Of a stretch of DNA of 64,000 bases, positions 16,937-25,358 are shown piece after piece. The position numbers and the translations under genes are program-made. This DNA is from an uncultured Chloroflexota bacterium. Lineage in GTDB: Bacteria > Chloroflexota > UBA4733. Below the pieces are notes generated by a model, which worked only from the letters and a program-made list of their open reading frames with translations, was not told the DNA's origin and ran no database searches. The first letter of the stretch is position 1, and each line of letters starts with the position of its first letter. The stretch is from the NCBI GenBank assembly GCA_937967325.1, contig CALBSQ010000193.1, positions 51,932 to 115,931 on the forward strand, read 5' to 3'.

Positions 16937-18344
16937 GCGGTCGCTAGCGTTCGCGGGAATCCGAGAGCTGGGTCAAGCACTCCGTACTGGCGAGACGACT
17001 CCCCTACAACTGGCAACGTTCGCGTTGTCCCGCCTGGAACGGCTGGGGCCACGACTGAACGCGGTCGTGACGGTCACGCGCGCTCGCGCGCTGGAAGAGG
17101 CGGCGAAGGCGCAGGACGAGCTCACGAGCGGACTCGACCGGGGACCGCTCCACGGCATCCCCTATGGCGCCAAGGATCTCCTAGCAACCGGCGGCGGCAT
17201 TCCGACCACCTGGGGCGCGGCACCCTTTCGACAGCAGCAGTTTGCAGAAGACGCGGCGGTCATCACTCGCCTGCGAGACGCGGGCGCTGTGCTGGTCGCC
17301 AAACTCGCCATGGTAGAGCTAGCAGGCGGCTTCGACTACGACCAGCCAAATGCGTCCTTTACGGGACCAGGCATTAACCCCTGGGACATCCACCGATGGA
17401 GCAGCGGCTCGTCCAGCGGATCGGCGTCGGCGGTAGCGGCGGGCCTGGTCCCTTTCGCCATCGGCTCTGAGACGTGGGGGTCGATTCTGTCACCCGCCGC
17501 CGCCTGCGGCCTCTCCGGTCTCCGACCGACCTACGGGCGCGTGAGTCGGCATGGGGCGATGGCGCTCTCCTGGTCGTTGGACAAGATCGGCCCAATATGT
17601 CGTAGCGCCGACGATTGCGGTCTCGTTCTCGCCGCCATCGCCGGGGCTGATCCGTTGGACGCTGACGACCGGACGGAGTCGTGGCGCTACGAGGGGATCA
17701 GGAGCGCGTCTCGACCATTTCGGCTGGCCGTGCCACGAGGTCTCACCGACGACGGTCTGCTCCAGCCGGCGGTGCGCGAGCGATTCGGCCAGGCTATCGA
17801 GGAATTGCGAAGCTGCGCTGACATTGAGGAGGTTGACCTGCCGGACTTTCCGCACGTTGAAGTCACCCAGCTCATCCTCAAGGCCGAGACAGCCAGTGCG
17901 TTCGAGGGGTTTCTCGCCGCCGGCGGCCCCGCTGGTCTCGCGGCGCCGGAGAGCCGAACAGCAGGATACGCTGGGACCACCATACCGGCGGTCGCCTATC
18001 TCCGAGCGCTGCGCATACGCGGGCAGATTGCTCGCGCCTGGAAACGGCTCCTGCAACCATATGACGCGCTGGTCGCGCCGACGATTTCCCACGTGGCAAG
18101 CAAGCTGAACGAGCGCTTCAGCGAGGCCGAATGGCCGCATAGCCCCGCCGCGGTCCGCGACATTGCCGCCGCGGGGAACGTCGCCGGCTTGCCGGCTATA
18201 TCCGTACCCTCGGGCTTCGACGCGGCAGGGTTGCCCACTGCCGTTGCTTTTCTGGGCAGCGCCCACAGTGAGCAGCGCATGCTCGAGGTAGCGGCGGCCT
18301 ATCAGGAGCGGACAACCTGGCATTCGCGGCATCCCGAGTGGTAG
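16929..18344 (+). CDS. Amidase signature family hydrolase
   Basis: This 471-residue enzyme has the Ser-cisSer-Lys triad of the amidase signature family: lysine in GIPYGAKDLLATGG near residue 80, and the serine-rich WSSGSSSGSASAVAAGLVPFAIGSETWGS near residues 155-185. GLRPTYGRVSRHG follows. I chose GTG 16929, with AAGG upstream, because it overlaps the AtzG-like stop and gives a normal length. Together with the small partner gene it resembles the AtzE/AtzG arrangement, and the divergent creatininase may act in the same pathway. It could also be a GatA-like amidase acting on another amide; gatB is not present here. Confidence 0.88.
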   Translation: MDERSLAFAGIRELGQALRTGETTPLQLATFALSRLERLGPRLNAVVTVTRARALEEAAKAQDELTSGLDRGPLHGIPYGAKDLLATGGGIPTTWGAAPFRQQQFAEDAAVITRLRDAGAVLVAKLAMVELAGGFDYDQPNASFTGPGINPWDIHRWSSGSSSGSASAVAAGLVPFAIGSETWGSILSPAAACGLSGLRPTYGRVSRHGAMALSWSLDKIGPICRSADDCGLVLAAIAGADPLDADDRTESWRYEGIRSASRPFRLAVPRGLTDDGLLQPAVRERFGQAIEELRSCADIEEVDLPDFPHVEVTQLILKAETASAFEGFLAAGGPAGLAAPESRTAGYAGTTIPAVAYLRALRIRGQIARAWKRLLQPYDALVAPTISHVASKLNERFSEAEWPHSPAAVRDIAAAGNVAGLPAISVPSGFDAAGLPTAVAFLGSAHSEQRMLEVAAAYQERTTWHSRHPEW

Positions 18345-18353
18345 TGTGGATGC

Positions 18354-19085
18354 ATGGCAGTTGCGCTCTGGATGTGGCCGCTCGCCTTCCTGGCGGGCCT
18401 GATCTCCTTCTTCTCGCCGTGTGCGCTTCCCTTGTTGCCGGGCTATCTGTCCTTCGTCACGGGTCTCAGCGCGCGTGACGTTGGCACATCGGGCGCGCGA
18501 TTGGCTGCGTTTGGGCCGTGCCTGCTCTTCGTCGCCGGGTTTACCCTGGTCTTCACCGCCTTGGGCGCGTCGGCATCGGCAGTCGGGGCTGTCCTGGTCA
18601 GCTACCGCGCGCTCCTGGAAAAGCTCGCTGGCCTGTTCATCATCGCTATGGCGCTGGTGATGGTCGGGATCGTCCGCGTCCCTGCCTTGCAAGGTGAATA
18701 TCGGGTCCACGTCATGCAGCGACCCAGCAATGTCCTCGGCGCAGTGCTCCTTGGCGCGGCGTTCGCCGTAGGCTGGACGCCCTGCATCGGTCCTGTGCTG
18801 GCGGCCGTGCTGGCCGTCGCCGGCAGCCAGGCCCACGCCGGCCAGGGCGCGGTGCTCTTGCTGGATTACTCGCTGGGCCTGGGAGTGCCTTTCCTAGTTA
18901 CGGGCCTCTATCTCTCGCACCTGACCGGCACCTTGAAGGCACTGAAGCGCTACATGCGGGTCCTCACCTATGCCGGCGCCGGCCTCCTGGCGCTGATGGG
19001 TGTTCTGCTGCTGTCCGATCGCTGGCTGCAGGTGATGGCGCCGCTGCTCCGCCTCTACAGCCAGCTCAACTGGCCGCCGTTCTGA
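18354..19085 (+). CDS. ccdA: Cytochrome c biogenesis protein CcdA
   Basis: This 243-residue polytopic membrane protein has six or so helices and the two half-site cysteines of CcdA/DsbD: SFFSPCALPLLPGY at about residues 20-32 and GWTPCIGPVLAAVLA near residue 143. CcdA moves electrons from cytoplasmic thioredoxin to thiol partners outside the membrane, for cytochrome c maturation or disulfide handling. It starts 9 nt after the amidase stop at ATG 18354. No thioredoxin-like partner is adjacent. Confidence 0.9.
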   Translation: MAVALWMWPLAFLAGLISFFSPCALPLLPGYLSFVTGLSARDVGTSGARLAAFGPCLLFVAGFTLVFTALGASASAVGAVLVSYRALLEKLAGLFIIAMALVMVGIVRVPALQGEYRVHVMQRPSNVLGAVLLGAAFAVGWTPCIGPVLAAVLAVAGSQAHAGQGAVLLLDYSLGLGVPFLVTGLYLSHLTGTLKALKRYMRVLTYAGAGLLALMGVLLLSDRWLQVMAPLLRLYSQLNWPPF

Positions 19086-19088
19086 GCT

Positions 19089-19313
19089 CTACTCCAGGCC
19101 CTCATCAGGGGCAAACTCAATCCACTCGAGAGCCTCTCGCTCGCGCTCGGTATCGGCGGCCATTTCCCGATAGGCTGCTTCTAGCGCGTAGTCTTCGACG
19201 ACATGAGGGCGCACCAACCCCTCAATGAAACTACTGATCTGGCCACGACCTATCCTGTGGTGCAAGCCCTGATAAACGTCGTCCGCTAGCGTGATCGTCA
19301 GTTTCCTATGCAT
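19089..19313 (-). CDS. Orphan antitoxin-like protein (ribbon-helix-helix type)
   Basis: This 74-residue protein starts MHRKLTITLADDVYQGLHHR, the beta-strand plus helix pattern of ribbon-helix-helix antitoxins, then RGQISSFIEGLVRPHV, and ends with a very acidic tail. I chose ATG 19313 over upstream ATG 19349 because the RHH strand normally starts the protein. A perfect palindrome, ACGTGTACACGT, and a TACAAT box lie just upstream, as expected for an autoregulated gene. No toxin gene follows: downstream is the convergent ccdA. It may regulate an unlinked toxin or be a remnant. Confidence 0.65.
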   Translation of the reverse strand: MHRKLTITLADDVYQGLHHRIGRGQISSFIEGLVRPHVVEDYALEAAYREMAADTEREREALEWIEFAPDEGLE

Positions 19314-19339
19314 CTTCTCGCTTCTCCCAGGCGGGCAAC

Positions 19340-19357
19340 ACGTGTACACGTATTGTA
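19340..19357 (-). promoter_or_regulatory. Palindromic operator beside a -10 box of the antitoxin gene
   Basis: The perfect 12-nt palindrome ACGTGTACACGT (19340-19351) directly follows, on the minus strand, the hexamer TACAAT (19357-19352), about 27-45 nt before the antitoxin start. The layout fits autorepression by the ribbon-helix-helix protein. A convincing -35 is not seen. Confidence 0.5.
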
Positions 19358-19515
19358 CCGCGCCTCAGCGCAGCCCATCTTGGTGTCGAGGCGACCGTGG
19401 CAACGCGGTTTGTAGGGCGCGATCAGTCGCGCCTTTCCAGCAGCCTCCTGAGGCGCTCTACTTCCGCCTCCAAAGTCAGGCACTGCCCAGCCTCAGTCCG
19501 GGCCTGCCTCTCTGC

Positions 19516-20424
19516 CTAGGCGCTAACCGCGGCCGCTGTCCTCACGTGTGTCAGCACGTCCAGCGCCGGCACGACGTGGCGCTCCATCCCCAGATCCTTG
19601 GGACTGAAGCCCAGGGCCAGGCCGATGAGCTGCGGCAGGTGCAGGATGGGCAAGCCCAGCCCACCGCCGCGCACGCCCTCGGCGTCCGGCTGCTGGGCGT
19701 CCAGGTTGAGGTGGCAGAGCGGACAGGGCGTCACCATCACGTTGGCGCCGTTGGCCATGGCGTCGGCAATGTGGTTGCCCGCCATCGAGAGCGAGTTCCG
19801 CCGGTTCATGGTGAGGATGGGGAAGCCGCAACACTTGGACTGGCCGCGGAAATCGACAAAGGTGGCGCCCAGGGCTTCGATCACCGGCTGCAGGAGCTCG
19901 GCGCGCTCGGGGTGCTCGTCCATTTCGAGGTGAGCCTTCGGCCGCAGGATGTAGCAGCCATAGAACGGCGCCACACGCAACCCGGTCAGCGGTCGCGTCA
20001 CCTTGCTCCGCAGCTCATCCAGCCCCAAGTCCTCGGCCAACGCCCAGAGCAGATTGGTCACGCGCGTGGCGCCCTGATATTGGTAGCCCTCGCCGCTCTC
20101 ACGCAGGAGACTGTTGGCGCGCTCCAGCGAACCCTCTTCGTGCTGGAAACGATAGTTGACGCCACTCATGACGCCCTGGCAGGTTGAGCAGTTGGTGAGG
20201 ACAGGCAGACTGCGCTTTTCGGCCATCGCCAGCGTGCGCGCGTTGAGCGAGTCGGCAAGATCGTGGTCGCGCTCGTGCAGCACGCCGGCTCCCGTACAGG
20301 CCGCTTCCTTTAGCTCGTCCAGCTCAAAGCCGAGCGCACTCGTCACCTTGACCATCGATTGGTAGAGCTCGGTACAGGCGCCCCGCGAGACGCAGCCGGG
20401 GTACCAGGCAAACTTCAATGTCAT
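19516..20424 (-). CDS. sdhE: SdhE / HdrB-like subunit of non-classical succinate dehydrogenase (CCG domains)
   Basis: This 302-residue protein matches heterodisulfide reductase subunit B and the SdhE subunit of Sulfolobus-type complex II, which replaces the sdhC/sdhD membrane anchor. Cysteine motifs are YPGCVSRGAC, ACTGAG and NCSTCQG in the first half, and FYGCYILRPK, KCCGFPI and CPLCHLNLD in the second. The second CCG motif is complete; the first reads ACTG instead of CCG. It has no transmembrane helix, so membrane contact would be by amphipathic surfaces. ATG 20424 overlaps the sdhB stop by 4 nt. It is the last gene of the sdhA-sdhB-sdhE run. Confidence 0.88.
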   Translation of the reverse strand: MTLKFAWYPGCVSRGACTELYQSMVKVTSALGFELDELKEAACTGAGVLHERDHDLADSLNARTLAMAEKRSLPVLTNCSTCQGVMSGVNYRFQHEEGSLERANSLLRESGEGYQYQGATRVTNLLWALAEDLGLDELRSKVTRPLTGLRVAPFYGCYILRPKAHLEMDEHPERAELLQPVIEALGATFVDFRGQSKCCGFPILTMNRRNSLSMAGNHIADAMANGANVMVTPCPLCHLNLDAQQPDAEGVRGGGLGLPILHLPQLIGLALGFSPKDLGMERHVVPALDVLTHVRTAAAVSA

Positions 20425-21389
20425 CGAGTAGCCGTCACCTTTTCCTTCTTGTTCTTGCCCGCATGGAAGAGCCGGCGCACCCCTTGCACACCGGGAATCG
20501 AGCGGTGAATCACACTGGGCAGCTTCCTACGCGCCACCAGGCGCAACGCACCGGGGATCAGTTGGAGCTGTGCCTTCACATTGAAGACCCCGACCGAAAA
20601 CGGCAAGAGCGTCAACTCATTCAGCCGTCCGCTGTGCCCCACCGTCCGCGCAAACTCATCGGCGTGCCGGGCGCCGGTGCCGCTCCAAACGCCCTTCTGG
20701 TGGGCAATCTCGCGGGTGGCCATGATGCGGTCCATCGGCGCCACGCCTTTGGGACATTGCTGAACGCACTCGAAGCAATGCGTGCAATCCCAGATCCCGG
20801 AGGGCTGGGTGAGCATCTCCAGCCGCGCCTTCTGCTTGCCGTCACGCGGATCGGCCACGAAGCGATAGGCCTTGGCGAGCGCGGCCGGTCCGATGAACGT
20901 CGGGTCGACCTCCAGCGCCGTGCAGTCGGAGACGCAGCAGCCGCACATGATGCAGGCCATGACCGGATTGAGATGCACCATCGCGTCGTGATCGACAATG
21001 TACTCCCGCTCCGGCGGCGGCCCTTCCGGCTGCAAGAACGGCTGAACCTGGCGGACCTTGCTCCAAAATGGCGCGAAGTCCACCACCAGATCCTTGATGA
21101 TGGGCAAGTTGCCCGCCGGCTCAACTTTGATCGGGGCGCCGTTCGGCGACACGTCGGACGCCTTCGTGATGCACGCCAACCGCGCGTGGCCGTTGATGCG
21201 CATGTTGCAGGAGCCGCAGATGGCGCTGCGACAGGAGCAGCGCATGGCCAGCGTGCCGTCCTGCTCCTCGCGCACCTGAAGGAGGCCGTCGAGCACCGTG
21301 CCGGCCGGCGGCAATTCGGTGGTGTACGATTGCCAGGACGACTCTTTGGTGTCCGCGTCAGTGCGCTTGACCTGCAAGGTGACCTGCAT
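20421..21389 (-). CDS. sdhB: Succinate dehydrogenase / fumarate reductase iron-sulfur subunit
   Basis: This 322-residue subunit passes electrons from the flavoprotein toward quinone. The [2Fe-2S] ligands are in CSCRSAICGSCNMRINGHARLAC at about residues 50-75. The first cubane motif is CIMCGCCVSDC near residue 145, and the second is CTHCFECVQQCPKG near residue 205. Classical SdhB has a [3Fe-4S] cluster at the second site and a non-cysteine where this protein has the fourth-position Cys, so a [4Fe-4S] cluster is predicted, as in Sulfolobus-type enzymes. It has a longer C-terminal tail than E. coli SdhB. ATG 21389 directly follows the sdhA stop. Confidence 0.93.
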   Translation of the reverse strand: MQVTLQVKRTDADTKESSWQSYTTELPPAGTVLDGLLQVREEQDGTLAMRCSCRSAICGSCNMRINGHARLACITKASDVSPNGAPIKVEPAGNLPIIKDLVVDFAPFWSKVRQVQPFLQPEGPPPEREYIVDHDAMVHLNPVMACIMCGCCVSDCTALEVDPTFIGPAALAKAYRFVADPRDGKQKARLEMLTQPSGIWDCTHCFECVQQCPKGVAPMDRIMATREIAHQKGVWSGTGARHADEFARTVGHSGRLNELTLLPFSVGVFNVKAQLQLIPGALRLVARRKLPSVIHRSIPGVQGVRRLFHAGKNKKEKVTATR

Positions 21390-23060
21390 CTAGTAGCTCC
21401 TCGCCGTTGGTTGCCATTGGGTAATGGTCACTGGAAGCGTCTCCATTCGCGGGCCGCCCTCGCTGTCGTAGGCCAGCGTGTGTTTCAGCCAGTTCACGTC
21501 ATCGCGTTCGGGATAGTCGGTGCGGAAATGGGCGCCACGACTTTCCTTTCGGTACTGCGCCGCCGCGCAGATCACTTCGGCCAAATCCAGCATGTAGCCA
21601 AGCTCCAATGCCGAAAACAAGTCAGTATTGTAGACCTTGCCTTTATCCTGCACACCGACCTCAGGGTACACGGCGCGCAGCTCGCGAATCGTCGCCCATG
21701 CCTCTTGAATGCCAGCCTCGGTGCGGAACACGCTGACATTGCGATCCATGATCCGTCCCATCTCCAAACGGACCGCTGCGGACCGACGGCGCAGTGGCCG
21801 CTCCAGCAAACCGACCAGACGCCGTTCGACCATGGCCGACCACTCGCCATTGCCGGCCGGCCCTGGCTGACTCTTCACATACTCCGCGGCGGCTGCCCCT
21901 GCTCTCCGGCCAAAGGTAATCGTCTCCAAGAGTGAGTTCGCTCCGAGTCGGTTACCGCCGTGGATGCTGACGCACGCCGTTTCACCCGCCGCATATATCC
22001 CCGGGACGGGGGTCGCCCCTTGGACGTCGGTCTTAATCCCACCCATTTGGTAGTGCATCCCTGGCCGGATCGGGCAGGGCTCGTCGATGATATCCACACC
22101 GGCGAAGTCGTGGGCCAGCTCCCGAATCTGGGAGAGCCGCTCCTTGATCTTGGCCTCACCTAAATGGCGGCAGTCGAGCAACACGCAGCCGTCGACTCCG
22201 CGTCCTTCCTGAATCTCCGTCGCCTCGGCGCGAGACACGACGTCGCGTGACGCGAGCTCCATCTTGTTGGGGGCATAGCGCGACAAGAAGCGCTCACCCT
22301 GACTGTTGATCAGGTAGGCGCCGTCACCGCGCGCGGCCTCAGAGATGAGCACGCCATTGGCCTTGAGCGTGGTCGGATGGTACTGCACCATCTCCATGTC
22401 CATCAGCGGCGCCCCGGCGCGATAGGCAGCGGCCATGCCGTCGCCGGTGCAGATCAGGGCGTTGGTGCTGGGCTCGAAGACGCGCCCCAGACCGCCCGCG
22501 GCAATGATGACCGCCTTGGCCCAGATCGGCTCGACCCGCCCGGTGAGCATGTCGATGGCGACCACGCCGCGGCAGGCGCCGTCCTCCATGATCAGGTCGG
22601 TGACGAACCACTCCTCGTAGACGCGCGTGTTCGCCTTCATGATCTGCTCGTACATGACGTGCAAGATCGCTTGACCGGTGAAGTCGGCCACGAAATAGGT
22701 GCGTGCCTGGCTGGCGCCGCCGAAGTTGCGGGCGCCGAGTCGTCCCGTTTCGTCGCGGTTGAACGTGACGCCCATGTGTTCGAGCTCGATGATGTCTGGA
22801 CCGGCCTCGCGCGCCGTGATCTCGATCGCGTCCTGGTCGCCCAGATAGTCGCTGCCCTTGACCGTATCGAAGGCGTGCGACTCCCAAGAGTCCCCTTCGC
22901 TCAAGGCCGCGTTAATTCCCCCTTGTGCCGCCGTGGAATGGCTACGCACCGGGTGTACCTTGGACAGGAGCGCGACATCTGCCCCATGCCGCTGCGCTTC
23001 CAGCGCCGCTCGCATGCCGGCCAAGCCCGCGCCCATCACCAAAATATCGTGTTGCAACAT
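21390..23060 (-). CDS. sdhA: Succinate dehydrogenase / fumarate reductase flavoprotein subunit
   Basis: This 556-residue flavoprotein oxidises succinate to fumarate (or the reverse) with covalently bound FAD. Visible landmarks are ILVMGAGLAGMRAALEA (dinucleotide binding), RSHSTAAQGGINAAL with the flavinylated histidine at about residue 45, QYHPTTL, EAARGDGAYLIN, the active-site arginine in SRAEATEIQEGRG, and HGGNRLGANSLLE. Length fits the anchorless type. It begins the sdhA-sdhB-sdhE run, in which the start and stop of neighbouring genes abut. Repeat copy B occupies the spacer upstream of its start. Confidence 0.95.
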   Translation of the reverse strand: MLQHDILVMGAGLAGMRAALEAQRHGADVALLSKVHPVRSHSTAAQGGINAALSEGDSWESHAFDTVKGSDYLGDQDAIEITAREAGPDIIELEHMGVTFNRDETGRLGARNFGGASQARTYFVADFTGQAILHVMYEQIMKANTRVYEEWFVTDLIMEDGACRGVVAIDMLTGRVEPIWAKAVIIAAGGLGRVFEPSTNALICTGDGMAAAYRAGAPLMDMEMVQYHPTTLKANGVLISEAARGDGAYLINSQGERFLSRYAPNKMELASRDVVSRAEATEIQEGRGVDGCVLLDCRHLGEAKIKERLSQIRELAHDFAGVDIIDEPCPIRPGMHYQMGGIKTDVQGATPVPGIYAAGETACVSIHGGNRLGANSLLETITFGRRAGAAAAEYVKSQPGPAGNGEWSAMVERRLVGLLERPLRRRSAAVRLEMGRIMDRNVSVFRTEAGIQEAWATIRELRAVYPEVGVQDKGKVYNTDLFSALELGYMLDLAEVICAAAQYRKESRGAHFRTDYPERDDVNWLKHTLAYDSEGGPRMETLPVTITQWQPTARSY

Positions 23061-23074
23061 TGTCCGTTCCCTAC

Positions 23075-23220
23075 GAGCTATCAGCTATCAGGTATCAGCC
23101 ATCAGCAGCGCGGCCGGTCTCGGCCTGTCAAGTTCATAGCGAATAGGCGTACTGCCGGACGGCGTGCGGCGTTCGGTTTCGTTGCGCTGCTGATCGCTGA
23201 TACCTGATAGCTGATAGCTC
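23075..23220. repeat. Heptad inverted-repeat element, copy B
   Basis: This is the best-preserved copy. Left arm 23075-23110 and right arm 23185-23220 are 36-nt inverted copies with one mismatch. Each consists of tandem seven-base units near AGCTATC (AGCTATC, AGCTATC, AGGTATC, AGCCATC). The 74 nt between the arms are unrelated to other copies. The element fills the spacer between the phosphatase-like gene, whose TGA touches the right arm, and the sdhA start. Confidence 0.92.
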
Positions 23221-24001
23221 AATTTGTATCCATCGGTTCCAGCACGGGCTCGACTTGCTCCACTCCCGCATCTGGTGAAGCGAGTTCTGGACCATAGGGT
23301 ACGATCGCCCAATCCACCGTCGACATGCGCCCGGCTTCGGCCTGTCTCGGCAATGGCTCGTACCGTGTGATCGAGCCCGGCGCGGGCGGGGCCTCTCTCG
23401 CCAGTCGTATGACCTGCTTGTCGTCCAATCGCTCCAAGATCTTCCGTAGGGACAGCGCCACGATGCCGTGCGTTACGACCAACACGCGCTGCTCGGCTCG
23501 GTCACGAAACATCGTATTCAGGATGCTGAAACAGCGCAAACTGACGTCGGCCCAACTCTCACCACCAACTGGGCGGTAGTAGTAAGGACCATCGAGCGCC
23601 AGGCGGCGCACCTCGTCGGGATACTTGGCGGCGATCTCCCAGTAATCCATCGCGGCGGTGATGCCAAGGTCGCGATCACGCAGGCGCTCGTCGACGCGAC
23701 ACTGGGCGACAAGACGATGTTGCTCGTTCGGAGGTTGGGCGGCCAGCACACGATCGAGGGTTTCCGCCGCGCGCGTCCACGGCGAGACAAATACGGCGTC
23801 GAAGTCCGGCTCGTTGGCGGCTAGCCACGATGCCGCGGCATCTGCTTGGGCCTTGCCACGCTCGGACAGCGAAGTGCTAGCCCCACGACTGGGACGGCCA
23901 GGTCGTGAAGAACCGATCCCATCGGCGCGCTGGGAGGCGGGGCAATCGCCGCCGCGGACGACGACGATGCGCGCCGGACGCTCGATCACGTTCGCGCTCA
24001 T
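23219..24001 (-). CDS. Histidine phosphatase-fold protein lacking the catalytic RHG histidine
   Basis: This 260-residue protein has the histidine-phosphatase fold pattern: SERGKAQADAAASWL, VFVSPWTRAAETLDRVL, PVGGESWADVSLRC, and the second-histidine motif RVLVVTHGIVALSLR. The strand that should carry RHG reads IVVVRGGDCPAS, so the phospho-accepting histidine is a glycine (codon GGC). A long insertion follows. It may therefore be a binding protein or pseudo-enzyme rather than an active phosphatase; a sequencing error would need two changed bases (CAC to GGC). The stop codon touches repeat copy B, and it lies upstream of sdhA in the same direction. Confidence 0.8.
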   Translation of the reverse strand: MSANVIERPARIVVVRGGDCPASQRADGIGSSRPGRPSRGASTSLSERGKAQADAAASWLAANEPDFDAVFVSPWTRAAETLDRVLAAQPPNEQHRLVAQCRVDERLRDRDLGITAAMDYWEIAAKYPDEVRRLALDGPYYYRPVGGESWADVSLRCFSILNTMFRDRAEQRVLVVTHGIVALSLRKILERLDDKQVIRLAREAPPAPGSITRYEPLPRQAEAGRMSTVDWAIVPYGPELASPDAGVEQVEPVLEPMDTN

Positions 24002-24222
24002 CGCCGCTCCTCACCGGTCCCGCACCGGACCCTACCGATGCGGCATCGACTATAAGGATGCCATGCCCTGGTGTCAACTCGAGCGGACAGCGTGGCAGAC
24101 CGTCGGTATCAGACCCTCAGGCGTCCCTCTCCGGAATACGCGGGCCGTGCTACACTGCCCGCGCGACTTGGTCGAAGCGTTGGGTCGGGGATCTTTCCTT
24201 TCAAGGCAAGAGGGAGGGTGAG

Positions 24223-25200
24223 ATGGCAGCGCAGTCGGAATACAATCTGGCGCTCGATTGCGTGCAGGTCACCGAAGCGGCGGCTATTGCGGCAGGCCGC
24301 TGGCTCGGCCACGGCGACAATCATCGCGCCGACCAGGCGGCGGTGGAGGCGATGCGCACGACCCTCGACCGGCTCGGTGTCGACGCAACCGTGGTTATCG
24401 GGGAGGGCGAACGTGACGAGGCGCCGATGCTCTACATTGGCGAGCGCATCGGCACTCCAGGCACAACGGAAGTCGATATCGCGGTTGATCCGCTCGAGGG
24501 GACCAACCTCGTGGCCCGCGGGCAGCCGGGTTCCACCGCGGTGATCGCCGTCGCCGAGAAAGGCGGACTGCTCCACGCCCCCGACACCTACCTGGACAAG
24601 CTCGTCGTCGGTCCCCAGGCAGCCGGCAAGGTAGACCTCAACTTTCCAGTTCGGGCTAATTTGCGGATCATTGCCGATTCGCTCCACCGCAAGATTGAGG
24701 ATCTCACCGTCGTCGTGCTGGAGCGGGAGCGTCACAAGGAATTAATTGCCGAAATCCGCGAGGCCGGGGCGCGCATCAAGATGATTGCCGATGGCGATTT
24801 GGGCGCCGCGATCTCGGTAGCCGTTTCCGGGACGGGCGACCACGCGGTCATGGGGATCGGCGGCGCTCCGGAAGGCGTGCTCGCCGCCGCCGCACTGCGC
24901 TGCCTTGGTGGCGAGATCTTGGCGCGGTTCCGCCCCCGCAACGACGGTGAAGGTGAACGAGCGGTGACGATGGGTATCGACCTCGAGCGCACCTACAACA
25001 CGCGCGATCTCGCGAGCGGGGAGCACGTAATCTTTACGGCCACCGGCGTCACCAGTGGCGACCTGCTCAAAGGCGTGCAGTATTTCGCCGGCGGCGCCAG
25101 GACGCATTCGCTCGTGATGAGCGCGGCCACCGGCACCTTCCGCTTTATCGACACGGTACACATGTTCGACCGCACACTGGTGCCGGGGGTGCGGCTGTAG
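24223..25200 (+). CDS. glpX: Fructose-1,6-bisphosphatase, class II
   Basis: GlpX removes the 1-phosphate of fructose 1,6-bisphosphate in gluconeogenesis, using a divalent metal. The 325-residue protein has VVIGEGERDEAPMLYIGE at about residues 55-72, IAVDPLEGTNLVARG with the metal-binding Asp, DGDLGAAI, GIGGAPEGVLAAAA, and FTATGVTSGDLL. I chose ATG 24223, preceded by GGGAGGG; the longer open frame upstream lacks family similarity. It is divergent from the phosphatase-like gene. A strong inverted repeat lies just after its stop. Confidence 0.95.
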   Translation: MAAQSEYNLALDCVQVTEAAAIAAGRWLGHGDNHRADQAAVEAMRTTLDRLGVDATVVIGEGERDEAPMLYIGERIGTPGTTEVDIAVDPLEGTNLVARGQPGSTAVIAVAEKGGLLHAPDTYLDKLVVGPQAAGKVDLNFPVRANLRIIADSLHRKIEDLTVVVLERERHKELIAEIREAGARIKMIADGDLGAAISVAVSGTGDHAVMGIGGAPEGVLAAAALRCLGGEILARFRPRNDGEGERAVTMGIDLERTYNTRDLASGEHVIFTATGVTSGDLLKGVQYFAGGARTHSLVMSAATGTFRFIDTVHMFDRTLVPGVRL

Positions 25201-25215
25201 CGGATGCTGGCGCAA

Positions 25216-25321
25216 GCGGCCGGGGAGCGCGGGCGTCCCGCCCGCCCCGGTTGCCCTCATCGACGGCGTTGCGCGCGACCGTGGCGACCGGGCGGGCGGG
25301 ACGCCCGCGCTCCCCGGCCGC
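25216..25321. repeat. Perfect 32-nt inverted repeat after glpX
   Basis: Positions 25216-25247 and 25290-25321 are exact inverted copies over 32 nt, with a 42-nt loop. The arm contains GGAGCGCGGGCGTCCCGCCC. It lies in the spacer between the convergent glpX and oppF genes and could end transcription from both sides as a very stable hairpin, although there is no T-tract. Confidence 0.9.
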
Positions 25322-25358
25322 GCTCTTGTGGAACAGAACGGCTGGCCTGACGGGGCTG

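Noticed and set aside
20418..21935. A 505-codon plus-strand open frame opposite sdhB and sdhA
   Set aside because: It is antisense to two clearly recognised genes and has no recognisable domain or signal.
23905..24222. N-terminal extension of glpX
   Set aside because: GlpX similarity starts at ATG 24223, which has a strong ribosome-binding site; the upstream part looks like the spacer and the divergent gene.
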